IMG/VR virus record: IMGVR_UViG_3300042197_001264
Span: 1 to 49,819 of that record
DNA: 49,819 bases
Reading direction: 5' to 3' (one strand)
Origin: a virus
The position numbers and the translations under genes are program-made. The notes under the pieces are model-generated. The model made no database searches, was not told the DNA's origin, and worked only from the letters and a program-made list of their open reading frames with translations. Of this stretch, positions 31,916-37,480 are shown piece by piece (position 1 is the stretch's first letter; every line of letters starts with the position of its first letter).

Positions 31916-32140
31916 ATGAACCACGCCAACGCCTTCGACAACGTCCGCACCCTCGGCGACAGCTTCGCGCTGTCTCTGACTAAAGCAGGCAAGCCGGTGC
32001 CCGACCTGTCGCCGCTGTTCCACGGTCTGGCCGCCTACGAGATGCTGAACCTCAAGGGCGTCTACCAGTGGCTCGACGACTCGGTGCGGATCGTGATGAC
32101 CGAGGTCATCGAAGAAATGAAACGGAGGGTGCAGGCCTGA
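31916..32140 (+). CDS. 74-aa early hypothetical protein behind P2
   Basis: The helical product MNHANAFDNVRTLGDSFALS... continues DLSPLFHGLAAYEML, GVYQWLDDSVRIVMTEVIEE and a basic end. It has no signal peptide or motif. It is the first gene after promoter P2, with GGGAGAGACGAG as ribosome site. The 3' end runs into a 7-bp hairpin overlapping the stop (32,131-32,148). Confidence 0.55.
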   Translation: MNHANAFDNVRTLGDSFALSLTKAGKPVPDLSPLFHGLAAYEMLNLKGVYQWLDDSVRIVMTEVIEEMKRRVQA

Positions 32141-32148
32141 TGGCCTGC
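32131..32148 (+). other. Hairpin with TGAT loop overlapping a stop codon
   Basis: GCAGGCC (32131-32137), TGAT, GGCCTGC (32142-32148). The TGA stop lies in the loop. A CACCACCAGAACC linker and GGGAGAGACAG ribosome site follow, as in the other cassettes. Confidence 0.65.
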
Positions 32149-32178
32149 ATCACCACCAGAACCAAGGGAGAGACAGAC

Positions 32179-32520
32179 ATGAACCGCACCGAATGGAAGG
32201 CCTTCTGCCACAGCTTGCGGGCCGACGCCCGCGCCTTCGCCGCCAAGCACGGCGGCTACCCGACGATGACCCGCCGCTTCTCGCACGGCGGCGAGGAGTG
32301 GAGCGTCACCCGCCTGCGCTCCGAGAACGGACGCTGGGGGTCGTATGTCCGCAAGAGCGTGATCCGTGAGCGTCCGCTGATGGAGCGTGTCATGGCGGAG
32401 CTGAACGACGCGCCCTTCTACCGTGCGGCGATGCGTCAGCGGCCGTGGGCCAGCGACTTCCACAAGCGCGGACTGCGCCAGACGATCGTCGTGGCGCGCG
32501 AGATCCGCATGGCGGCCTGA
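32179..32520 (+). CDS. 113-aa early hypothetical protein
   Basis: The start ATG 32179 follows AAGGGAGAGACAGAC; upstream in-frame sequence is linker. The basic product MNRTEWKAFCHSLRADARAF has KHGGYPTMTRRFSHGGEEWS, an Arg-rich middle (VRKSVIRERPLMERVMAE) and ends REIRMAA. Strong basic charge and lack of hydrophobic segments suggest nucleic-acid or ribosome association. I do not recognise a family. Confidence 0.6.
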   Translation: MNRTEWKAFCHSLRADARAFAAKHGGYPTMTRRFSHGGEEWSVTRLRSENGRWGSYVRKSVIRERPLMERVMAELNDAPFYRAAMRQRPWASDFHKRGLRQTIVVAREIRMAA

Positions 32521-32531
32521 CCCTCTGGTGA

Positions 32532-32550
32532 CCAGCCCCGCGCGGGCTGG
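32532..32550 (+). other. 7-bp intergenic hairpin
   Basis: CCAGCCC (32532-32538), CGCGC, GGGCTGG (32544-32550) lies 12 bases after a stop codon in the 180-bp gap before promoter P3. No T-run follows. The rest of the gap, 32,551-32,620, shows no gene. Confidence 0.55.
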
Positions 32551-32625
32551 CATCCAGACGGCCAGAAACATCAACCACGGCAGAGTGACATGTTGGATTA
32601 CGAGGACGGGGTATGAAAATGCCCC

Positions 32626-32653
32626 TTGACGCTGCCTGACTGTTGCCTATATG
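32626..32653 (+). promoter_or_regulatory. Rightward promoter P3
   Basis: TTGACG (32626-32631), 16 bases, TATATG (32648-32653), with an upstream GAAAATGCCCC similar to the P1/P2 context. The -10 lies inside an operator-like sequence. The ATG follows 47 bases downstream after GAGGAGAGACCGAG. Confidence 0.65.
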
Positions 32654-32660
32654 GTTAACA
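32641..32660. promoter_or_regulatory. Operator-like palindrome over the P3 -10
   Basis: TGTTGCCTATATGGTTAACA aligns base for base with the P1 operator. The left half is identical and the right half diverged, so P3 may be bound more weakly. Same candidate regulators as for P1. Confidence 0.55.
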
Positions 32661-32700
32661 CATAGAGCAACGGGCACAGGCCCACAGAGGAGAGACCGAG

Positions 32701-33027
32701 ATGACCAACCTTCCCGCCGCCTTCGCCAACCTCTACGGCTACACCGATGTCCGCCCCTACGAGGTGCTGTCGATCAGCCCGAGCGGCAAGCAGATCACCG
32801 TCCGCGCCATGAAGGTTGAGCGCGATCCGACTTGGAAGCCCGAGTTCCACGTTGGTGGCTTCGTCGCTCATTGCTCGAACCAGAGCGAGCAGCGTTGGAT
32901 GATCGAGAGCGACCCCGAGGGCCATACCATGAAGGCCCACAAGCGGGCCGACGGCAAGTTCCACAGCGTCTACGGCAAGCACAAGATCGAAGCGCAGCCG
33001 CGCGCCTTCCACGATTACAACTTCTGA
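32701..33027 (+). CDS. 108-aa conserved phage protein of unknown function
   Basis: The product has VRPYEVLSISPSGKQITVRA, VERDPTWKPEFHVGGFVAHC, NQSEQRWMIES and ends AFHDYNF. This pattern (DPxWKPxxxxGGFxxHCxNQxxQxW) recurs in small proteins of many phages, in my experience; no function is known. It has one Cys and several His but no clear metal site. Driven by P3 with a GAGGAGAGACCGAG leader. The stop is followed by a GGGGGC-TTTG-GCCCCC hairpin. Confidence 0.65.
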   Translation: MTNLPAAFANLYGYTDVRPYEVLSISPSGKQITVRAMKVERDPTWKPEFHVGGFVAHCSNQSEQRWMIESDPEGHTMKAHKRADGKFHSVYGKHKIEAQPRAFHDYNF

Positions 33028-33032
33028 CCGGC

Positions 33033-33048
33033 GGGGGCTTTGGCCCCC
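33033..33048 (+). other. Intergenic hairpin with TTTG loop
   Basis: GGGGGC, TTTG, GCCCCC, nearly identical to the hairpin at 31,247-31,262 and at the same distance from the stop codon. The linker ACCCCATCCAC and ribosome site GGGAGGAACAGG follow. Confidence 0.75.
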
Positions 33049-33074
33049 ACCCCATCCACGGGAGGAACAGGCAA

Positions 33075-33533
33075 ATGAAGATCGAATACGAGAAAGAGAC
33101 CTGCGGACGGTGCGGCGGCAGCGGTCGCCACAGCTACAACCAGATCGACCGCGACCGCTGCTACGGCTGCGGCGGCACGGGCGAGCGTCTGACCAAGCGC
33201 GGCGCGGCGGCCAAGGCATTCGCCGACAGCATCCTCAACATCAAGATTGAGGACGCGCAGGTTGGCCAGACCGTCTCCTATCTTGACGTTCTCAACGGGC
33301 GGCGCACCCGCATCACCGTGCAGAAGATCGACCGCGAGGTGTATGGCAAGAAGAAAGTCGGCGACGAATGGATCGATTGCTACGCCATCACCCTGCACGG
33401 GGAGAAATACAAGATCTCCTGCGGCGAAGGCGTCCGGGTGCGTCTGACCCCGACCGATGCTGAAGCCGCCGAGATCATAGCCTACCAAAGCAACCTGACC
33501 AAGGCGGGCAAGCCGCGCCAACGCGCCGCTTAA
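33075..33533 (+). CDS. Zinc-binding protein with DnaJ-type Cys repeats
   Basis: The 152-aa product has two CxxCxGxG-type knuckles near the N-terminus, CGRCGGSGRH (10-19) and CYGCGGTGER (29-38). These are like half of a DnaJ cysteine-rich domain and probably bind one zinc. A basic KRGAAAKAFADS helix and an alpha/beta domain follow (VGQTVSYLDVLNGRRTRITV, DEWIDCYAITLHGEKYKISC), and the end is basic. There is no J-domain. A role in protein or nucleic-acid binding is inferred. ATG 33075 follows GGGAGGAACAGGCAA; upstream in-frame sequence is shadow. Confidence 0.65.
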   Translation: MKIEYEKETCGRCGGSGRHSYNQIDRDRCYGCGGTGERLTKRGAAAKAFADSILNIKIEDAQVGQTVSYLDVLNGRRTRITVQKIDREVYGKKKVGDEWIDCYAITLHGEKYKISCGEGVRVRLTPTDAEAAEIIAYQSNLTKAGKPRQRAA

Positions 33534-33577
33534 CAACCGGGGGCTTCGGCCACCACCCCATCCACGGGAGAGACGAG

Positions 33578-33715
33578 ATGACCGAGATCGACGACCTCAA
33601 ATCCAAAGTGGCGAAGCAGCGCAACGAGATCGCGCGGCTGGCCGCCGACAAGCTCCAGATGCACCGCGACATGCTGGTGCTGAAACTACGTCTCGAGGAG
33701 AAGAGAAATGCTTGA
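33578..33715 (+). CDS. 45-aa coiled-coil protein
   Basis: The ORF MTEIDDLKSKVAKQRNEIAR continues as one long charged helix to EEKRNA. Heptad-like Leu/Ile spacing suggests a coiled coil. Support: GGGAGAGACGAG before the ATG, the degenerate hairpin cassette before that, and an 8-base overlap with the XRE regulator gene. It may dimerise or modulate the regulator encoded next; this is inference. Confidence 0.55.
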   Translation: MTEIDDLKSKVAKQRNEIARLAADKLQMHRDMLVLKLRLEEKRNA

Positions 33716-34085
33716 TACACCGACCACATTCGGCGACATGCTGCGCCACGAGCGCGAGCTGGCGGGCTTCGGCGTGCGGCAGCTGGCGGCCTGCGTCAAG
33801 GTCAGCCCCGCCTACCTGTCGAGGGTCGAGGGCGGCATGAAGCCGCCGCCGACCGAGGACAGGATCCGCCGCATCTCTGAGGTCTTGGACGCCGACTTCT
33901 TCGAGCTGATGGGAGCCGCCGGCCGCGCGCCGTCCGAGGTCGCCGAGCACTTCTGCCGGGCGCCCAACGAGATCATGCGCCTGCTGCGGATTACCGACGA
34001 CATGTCCCGGGTCGAAATTGACCGACTGAACGATCTGCTCGAGGGCATCGTGGCGAAGCTCAACGCGGGGAAGGCGGCGATATGA
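33708..34085 (+). CDS. XRE-family transcriptional regulator
   Basis: The 125-aa product has an N-terminal HTH_3/XRE domain: GDMLRHERELAGFGVRQLAA, then CVKVSPAYLSRVEGGMKPPP, then RIRRISEVLDADFFELM. The C-terminal part is helical (MSRVEIDRLNDLLEGIVAKL) and likely oligomerises. It is a good candidate to bind the palindromic operators at P1 and P3. There is no catalytic Ser/Lys pair of LexA/CI type, so it is not an autocleaving repressor. Coupled to its neighbours on both sides (8-base overlap, ATGA). Confidence 0.85.
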   Translation: MLDTPTTFGDMLRHERELAGFGVRQLAACVKVSPAYLSRVEGGMKPPPTEDRIRRISEVLDADFFELMGAAGRAPSEVAEHFCRAPNEIMRLLRITDDMSRVEIDRLNDLLEGIVAKLNAGKAAI

Positions 34086-34381
34086 TCGACAGATGGGTGG
34101 AGAGACCTGTCGTTCTGAACGGCGGGGTGTACGCGGACCAAGAGGCCACGGCGACCTTCCGCGTGCTGGGCGAGGACTACCTGAAGATCGAAGAGATCAC
34201 GATCGACGGGTGCATGTACAGCCCGGTGGCCGTCGAGAAGCAGATCGGCGTGCCGGCGATGGTCGCCTTGGTCGACGAGGTGGAGAAGTGGTGGGACGAG
34301 GAAGGGTATCACGACTGGATGGAGCGTCGTGACGACGACGAGGCGTCAGAGGCTGTGGACTACGCAAGGGAGAATGCGTGA
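34082..34381 (+). CDS. 99-aa acidic hypothetical protein
   Basis: The acidic product MIDRWVERPVVLNGGVYADQ has beta-prone ATFRVLGEDYLKIEEITIDG and a helical acidic tail (EVEKWWDEEGYHDWMERRDD). Such small acidic phage proteins can mimic DNA or inhibit host proteins, but no specific similarity is recognised. The start overlaps the regulator stop (ATGA) and the stop overlaps the next ATG (TGATG). Confidence 0.55.
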   Translation: MIDRWVERPVVLNGGVYADQEATATFRVLGEDYLKIEEITIDGCMYSPVAVEKQIGVPAMVALVDEVEKWWDEEGYHDWMERRDDDEASEAVDYARENA

Positions 34382-34560
34382 TGGCGAGATGGGGAGACAT
34401 CGGGCGGATGGTGCAGCACTTCGAGCACATGAACGCCAAGAGGATGCACGACGACACGCGGCCGAAGATCAGATACCTGCTGGCCGGCGCGCTGGTCGGC
34501 GGGCTGGCGGCCACCGTGCTGCCGTGGGCGGCGGCGGTAATCATTGCGGGGGCGTGGTGA
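34381..34560 (+). CDS. 59-aa single-pass membrane protein
   Basis: After a hydrophilic N-terminus (MARWGDIGRMVQHFEHMNAK, then basic RPKIRY) comes one clear membrane segment, LLAGALVGGLAATVLPWAAA followed by VIIAGAW, at about 34-59. The positive-inside pattern puts the N-terminus in the cytoplasm. It could be a holin-like or superinfection-exclusion peptide, but holins usually lie near the endolysin, far from here. ATG 34381 overlaps the previous stop; an in-frame GTG at 34378 is possible. Confidence 0.6.
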   Translation: MARWGDIGRMVQHFEHMNAKRMHDDTRPKIRYLLAGALVGGLAATVLPWAAAVIIAGAW

Positions 34561-34883
34561 TGACCGAGGCAGAACTGGGCCGCCGCATGAGGGAGCAGGT
34601 GTGGCGGGAGGGACACCGCCCGCGGCTGCCTGAGGTGGTGACGACGACGAACTTCGCGGCGGCGACGGGTGACAGCCGCCGCCAGCAGTTCGAGAAGACG
34701 ATCTGCGAGGTGCTGCGCCTGAACGGCCGGCCCATGCTGATCGAGCATGTGTCGATCCACTTCCCCGACGCGGACAAGTACGCCGTCGAGAACGCGCTGC
34801 GCCGGCTGAAGACCGCGGGCAAGGTGCAGACGTCGGTCGACATCAACGTCGCCAAGGGGCGCATCATGTGGGGGCTGGTATGA
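34560..34883 (+). CDS. Winged-helix-like early protein
   Basis: The 107-aa product begins at ATG 34560, which shares a base with the previous stop. After an Arg-rich N-terminus, residues about 45-100 (QFEKTICEVLRLNGRPMLIE, FPDADKYAVENALRRLKTAG, VQTSVDINVAKGRIMWGL) fit a winged helix: three helices and a beta wing. It may act as a DNA-binding regulator in the early region. No family is assigned with confidence. Confidence 0.6.
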   Translation: MTEAELGRRMREQVWREGHRPRLPEVVTTTNFAAATGDSRRQQFEKTICEVLRLNGRPMLIEHVSIHFPDADKYAVENALRRLKTAGKVQTSVDINVAKGRIMWGLV

Positions 34884-35131
34884 GCGCGTTGACCGTGACC
34901 ATCCTGACTGTGTCGTTGTCGCCCCCGTGGGGCGGGTATGTGGGCGTCTACGCCGAGCACGAGCACTGCCGTGCGATGCAGGCGCTGATCGCCGAGGAGC
35001 AGCCGCAGGCTGTGGTGGTATGCCGGGATGTCGCCCTGCGCGAGCCTGTGCCGATCCCGCCGCCGAGGCCCGAGGGTCTCGCCCGCCCGTGGCAGCCCGT
35101 GCCGATCCCGCCGATGAGGCCGCAATCATGA
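34880..35131 (+). CDS. Small possibly exported proline-rich protein
   Basis: The 83-aa product starts MSALTVTILTVSLSPPWGGY, a short hydrophobic N-terminus without a clear cleavage site. Then come two Cys (EHCRAM, VVVCRD) that could form a disulphide. The tail has two copies of PVPIPPxRP. Proline-rich tails span the periplasm in several phage envelope proteins. It lies directly before the glycosyltransferase gene and overlaps it by 4 bases. Membrane or periplasmic function is inferred. Confidence 0.5.
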   Translation: MSALTVTILTVSLSPPWGGYVGVYAEHEHCRAMQALIAEEQPQAVVVCRDVALREPVPIPPPRPEGLARPWQPVPIPPMRPQS

Positions 35132-35844
35132 TCCCGCGCCAGATCTTCTTGACGTGGAAGTCGAAGGACATCGTCAACCACCCCTCGCCGATCGTGCAGA
35201 TGGGCGTGCGCAACCTGATCGAGCAGAACCCGGGGTGGTCGGTGACGGTCTACGAAGACGCCGACATCGACGAGTACCTGCGGGCGAACTTGATGCCGAG
35301 CGACTGGGATCTGATTAAGGACGAGCACATCGTCGCCAAGAGCGACCTGTGGCGGCTGCTCAAGATCTACCTCGAGGGCGGCTGTTACATGGACATCGAC
35401 CGGATGATGAATGTCCCGATGGACGAGATCGTGACCGAGGGCGTGCAGTGGGTGCTGCCGACGTGTCTGGATCACGACTTCAGCCACGACTTCATGTGCA
35501 GCAAGGCGGAGAACCCTGCCTTCTTCGCGGCTATCGTGCTGCACCTCCAGCGGCGCATACAGGGGCACAAGGGCGTCTACCTGCTCGGCCCTCAGACATG
35601 GATGCACGCTGTCAGCCAGACGCTGATGGGGCGGCAGATCGAGACGGAAGCGGGGCCAGCGGCGTTTGCCGAGATGCGAGAACAGATCGCCAAGATGCCC
35701 TTCATCAAGACGTATCGGGAGCATCCGCCCTACGACATGATCACCTACCGCCACGACCCGGCTGCGTGGCCCTACGACCATGAGACGGAAAAGCGTCGGC
35801 TGTATGCCGACTGTGGCATGAAACACTGGACGGGGGAGTGGTGA
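35128..35844 (+). CDS. DXD-type glycosyltransferase (GT32/OCH1-like)
   Basis: The 238-aa product starts MIPRQIFLTWKSKDI. It carries the PF04488-type core KSDLWRLLKIYLEGGCYMDI followed by DR, with the metal-binding DXD at Asp89-Asp91. A second half has GVYLLGPQTWMHAV. It should transfer a sugar from a nucleotide-sugar donor; acceptor unknown (host lipopolysaccharide, phage protein or DNA are options). It has no membrane segment. Start ATG 35128 overlaps the upstream stop (ATGA), and the stop overlaps the start of the nucleotidyltransferase, so the two act as a pair. Confidence 0.8.
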   Translation: MIPRQIFLTWKSKDIVNHPSPIVQMGVRNLIEQNPGWSVTVYEDADIDEYLRANLMPSDWDLIKDEHIVAKSDLWRLLKIYLEGGCYMDIDRMMNVPMDEIVTEGVQWVLPTCLDHDFSHDFMCSKAENPAFFAAIVLHLQRRIQGHKGVYLLGPQTWMHAVSQTLMGRQIETEAGPAAFAEMREQIAKMPFIKTYREHPPYDMITYRHDPAAWPYDHETEKRRLYADCGMKHWTGEW

Positions 35845-36287
35845 TGGACATCGTGCTGGTGACCGGGGGCTTCGACCCCTTGCATGTCGGCCACATCAAT
35901 TACTTCAACTCGGCGGCCACGCTAGGTGATCGGCTGGTCGTCGGGCTGAACTCCGACGAGTGGCTGACGAGGAAGAAAGGTGCGGCGTTCATGCCGCTCG
36001 CCGAGCGCAAAGACATCATCCGCGCCCTGCGTGTCGTGGATACGGTGCTTTTCTTCGACGACAGTGACGACACCGCCTGCCACGCTATCGAGCGGGCGCT
36101 CAGGATGTGGTCAGGAGCGCGTGTCATCTTCGCCAACGGGGGCGACAGGGGCGAGAGCAACACGCCCGAGTTTGAAAAGTACAACCGAAACCCGCGCGTC
36201 AACTTTGCGTTTAACGTGGGCGGCGGCAAAATGCAGAGCAGCAGCGATCTGCTGGCGAGATGGGAGAACCGACATGCAGGTAAGTGA
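35844..36287 (+). CDS. Cytidylyltransferase-like nucleotidyltransferase (RfaE/TagD type)
   Basis: The 147-aa product opens with the nucleotidyltransferase signature GGFDPLHVGHINYF (HxGH at 14-17). VVGLNSDEWLTRKKG, LAERKDIIRALRVVD and a later SSSDLL follow, replacing the usual ISSTxIR of the family. It activates a sugar phosphate or alcohol phosphate by transfer of a nucleotide, as TagD or HldE-C do. Next to the DXD glycosyltransferase it could supply an activated sugar. ATG 35844 is preferred (GGGGGAG upstream); GTG 35838 in frame is an alternative. Confidence 0.8.
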   Translation: MDIVLVTGGFDPLHVGHINYFNSAATLGDRLVVGLNSDEWLTRKKGAAFMPLAERKDIIRALRVVDTVLFFDDSDDTACHAIERALRMWSGARVIFANGGDRGESNTPEFEKYNRNPRVNFAFNVGGGKMQSSSDLLARWENRHAGK

Positions 36288-36360
36288 AGAGGACGTCGAG
36301 CGCGCCGTGATCGAGGCTTTCAAGGCGGTGTTCAAACGATGGAAGAGGGAGGAGAAGTGA
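36274..36360 (+). CDS. 28-aa acidic-basic helical peptide
   Basis: MQVSEEDVERAVIEAFKAVF and KRWKREEK form one amphipathic helix. GGGAGAACCGAC precedes the ATG, the start overlaps the previous gene by 14 bases, and the stop overlaps the next start (TGATG). Too short for assignment, but position and ribosome site argue that it is translated. Confidence 0.45.
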   Translation: MQVSEEDVERAVIEAFKAVFKRWKREEK

Positions 36361-36896
36361 TGAAGAAGACGACGACAAAAGACCCGATCTGCCGCAGCTT
36401 CCGGCAAGATTTTCCGCAGTTCGTCGAGCGCGCCTTGGCGCTGGGCGTCACCATCAGCCTTGGCGAAGGCTGCCGGAATGGCCGGGATCGCGTGTTTTGG
36501 CTCGACGGCTACAGGCAACTTACCGGCTACACCATCAACAGCGAGGGTTGCCGGTTCACTTTGGACGATGCCAATCGCCACATCGATAAAGTGCTGACCG
36601 ACATCGAGGAAGACCGCGCGATTATTGCGAGCATGTCCATCGCCGACCGCTTTGCGCGTGTGATGACAGAGTTTCGCCAGATGAAATCGCAGTATCGAAT
36701 GATCGGCGAGGTGCGGATGCCCGGCGGCGACAGAGGCCATGTTTGGTTCATGTCGGACTATGAAGGAGCTGTCGATCTGCGCGGCGTTGGGACGGTGGCG
36801 AAAGCAAAGGTCGCTCATGGTGCTGACCAAATGGCCCGCTTCTGCGATGCGCTCGAAACCGACTTCGCACGGCGGCAGGCGGAGGTGGCGGCATGA
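36360..36896 (+). CDS. 178-aa hypothetical protein
   Basis: The soluble product contains FPQFVERALALGVTISLGEG, GYRQLTGYTINSEGCRFTLD, a helical middle (IASMSIADRFARVMTEFRQM) and VWFMSDYEGAVDLRGVG. No catalytic motif is recognised. A perfect GGAGGAGAAGTG leads to the ATG, so expression should be high. Codon use is slightly less GC-biased than in its neighbours. Function unknown. Confidence 0.6.
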   Translation: MKKTTTKDPICRSFRQDFPQFVERALALGVTISLGEGCRNGRDRVFWLDGYRQLTGYTINSEGCRFTLDDANRHIDKVLTDIEEDRAIIASMSIADRFARVMTEFRQMKSQYRMIGEVRMPGGDRGHVWFMSDYEGAVDLRGVGTVAKAKVAHGADQMARFCDALETDFARRQAEVAA

Positions 36897-37117
36897 CCGA
36901 CGACCTCCGCATCCAACTCCAAGAGCAGGCGCGCCAAGTTCAATTCTGGCGCGCCGAGGCCGAGCGGTGGCAGAAACTGTGGGAGCGCGCGGCGAACAGG
37001 CTGTTGCAGGTCGACCCAGAGTTCACGAAGGAGACCTTCGCCACGGACAACACGCAGGCCCGCAGGCTTGATCAGATGCGCGGCGACACGGCGTGGAACC
37101 CTTGGAAGGATGTGTGA
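36893..37117 (+). CDS. 74-aa coiled-coil-like protein
   Basis: The helical, Gln/Arg/Trp-rich product MTDDLRIQLQEQARQVQFWR continues AEAERWQKLWERAANRLLQV and ends DTAWNPWKDV. It is probably a dimeric coiled coil. Both ends overlap neighbours by 4 bases (ATGA and GTGA). No function can be assigned. Confidence 0.55.
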   Translation: MTDDLRIQLQEQARQVQFWRAEAERWQKLWERAANRLLQVDPEFTKETFATDNTQARRLDQMRGDTAWNPWKDV

Positions 37118-37332
37118 GCGTGCTGCTCCAGCTCAACCCGCCCATCCCGCTCGACACGCCCCGCGGCCCGGCGTTGGCCCACGTCCTCATCGACTACGGC
37201 CCCGAACACAACCTCATGTGGGTCTGCTTCGGCGACAAGGACGGCCAGATCTGGACATGGGACAACTCCAAGGTCCGCGCCCAGAAGAACATCACGATGG
37301 GCCGGCTGCCTGCTTCCGACGAGCCGCGATGA
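37114..37332 (+). CDS. 72-aa conserved small phage protein, last rightward gene
   Basis: Starts at GTG 37114 (GTGA overlap). The product SVLLQLNPPIPLDTPRGPAL, then AHVLIDYGPEHNLMWVCF and VRAQKNITMGR, matches a small family frequent in phages (LNPPIP...TPxGxGxAH...DYGxEH...RAQxNITxGR). It is predicted as a compact beta protein, function unknown. Its 3' end overlaps the convergent gene at 37,292 by 41 bases. Confidence 0.65.
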   Translation: MSVLLQLNPPIPLDTPRGPALAHVLIDYGPEHNLMWVCFGDKDGQIWTWDNSKVRAQKNITMGRLPASDEPR

Positions 37333-37480
37333 TGAGGTCGGCCGCGAGCTTGATCGCCTGATCCGGCGTCAGCTCCACGGCCACGATCTCACGGTGGCGC
37401 GAGAAGACCTTTAGCACGCAGTCGTCGTAGACGTGCCACGTCGGCCGCAGGAACTCCTTGCCTTCGATCTCGTCGCTCAT
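37292..37480 (-). CDS. 62-aa hypothetical protein, last gene of the right leftward block
   Basis: The product MSDEIEGKEFLRPTWHVYDD has VLKVFSRHREIVAVELTPDQ and AIKLAADLIIAARRKQ. It is alpha/beta, without membrane or catalytic signature. The start overlaps the stop of the 673-aa protein (ATGA), so it is coupled to the ejection gene cluster. It converges with the rightward gene with 41 bases shared. Confidence 0.55.
   Translation of the reverse strand: MSDEIEGKEFLRPTWHVYDDCVLKVFSRHREIVAVELTPDQAIKLAADLIIAARRKQAAGPS

Noticed and set aside
34381-34560. Holin
   Set aside because: One membrane segment and small size fit, but it is in the early island far from the endolysin; left as a membrane protein of unknown role.
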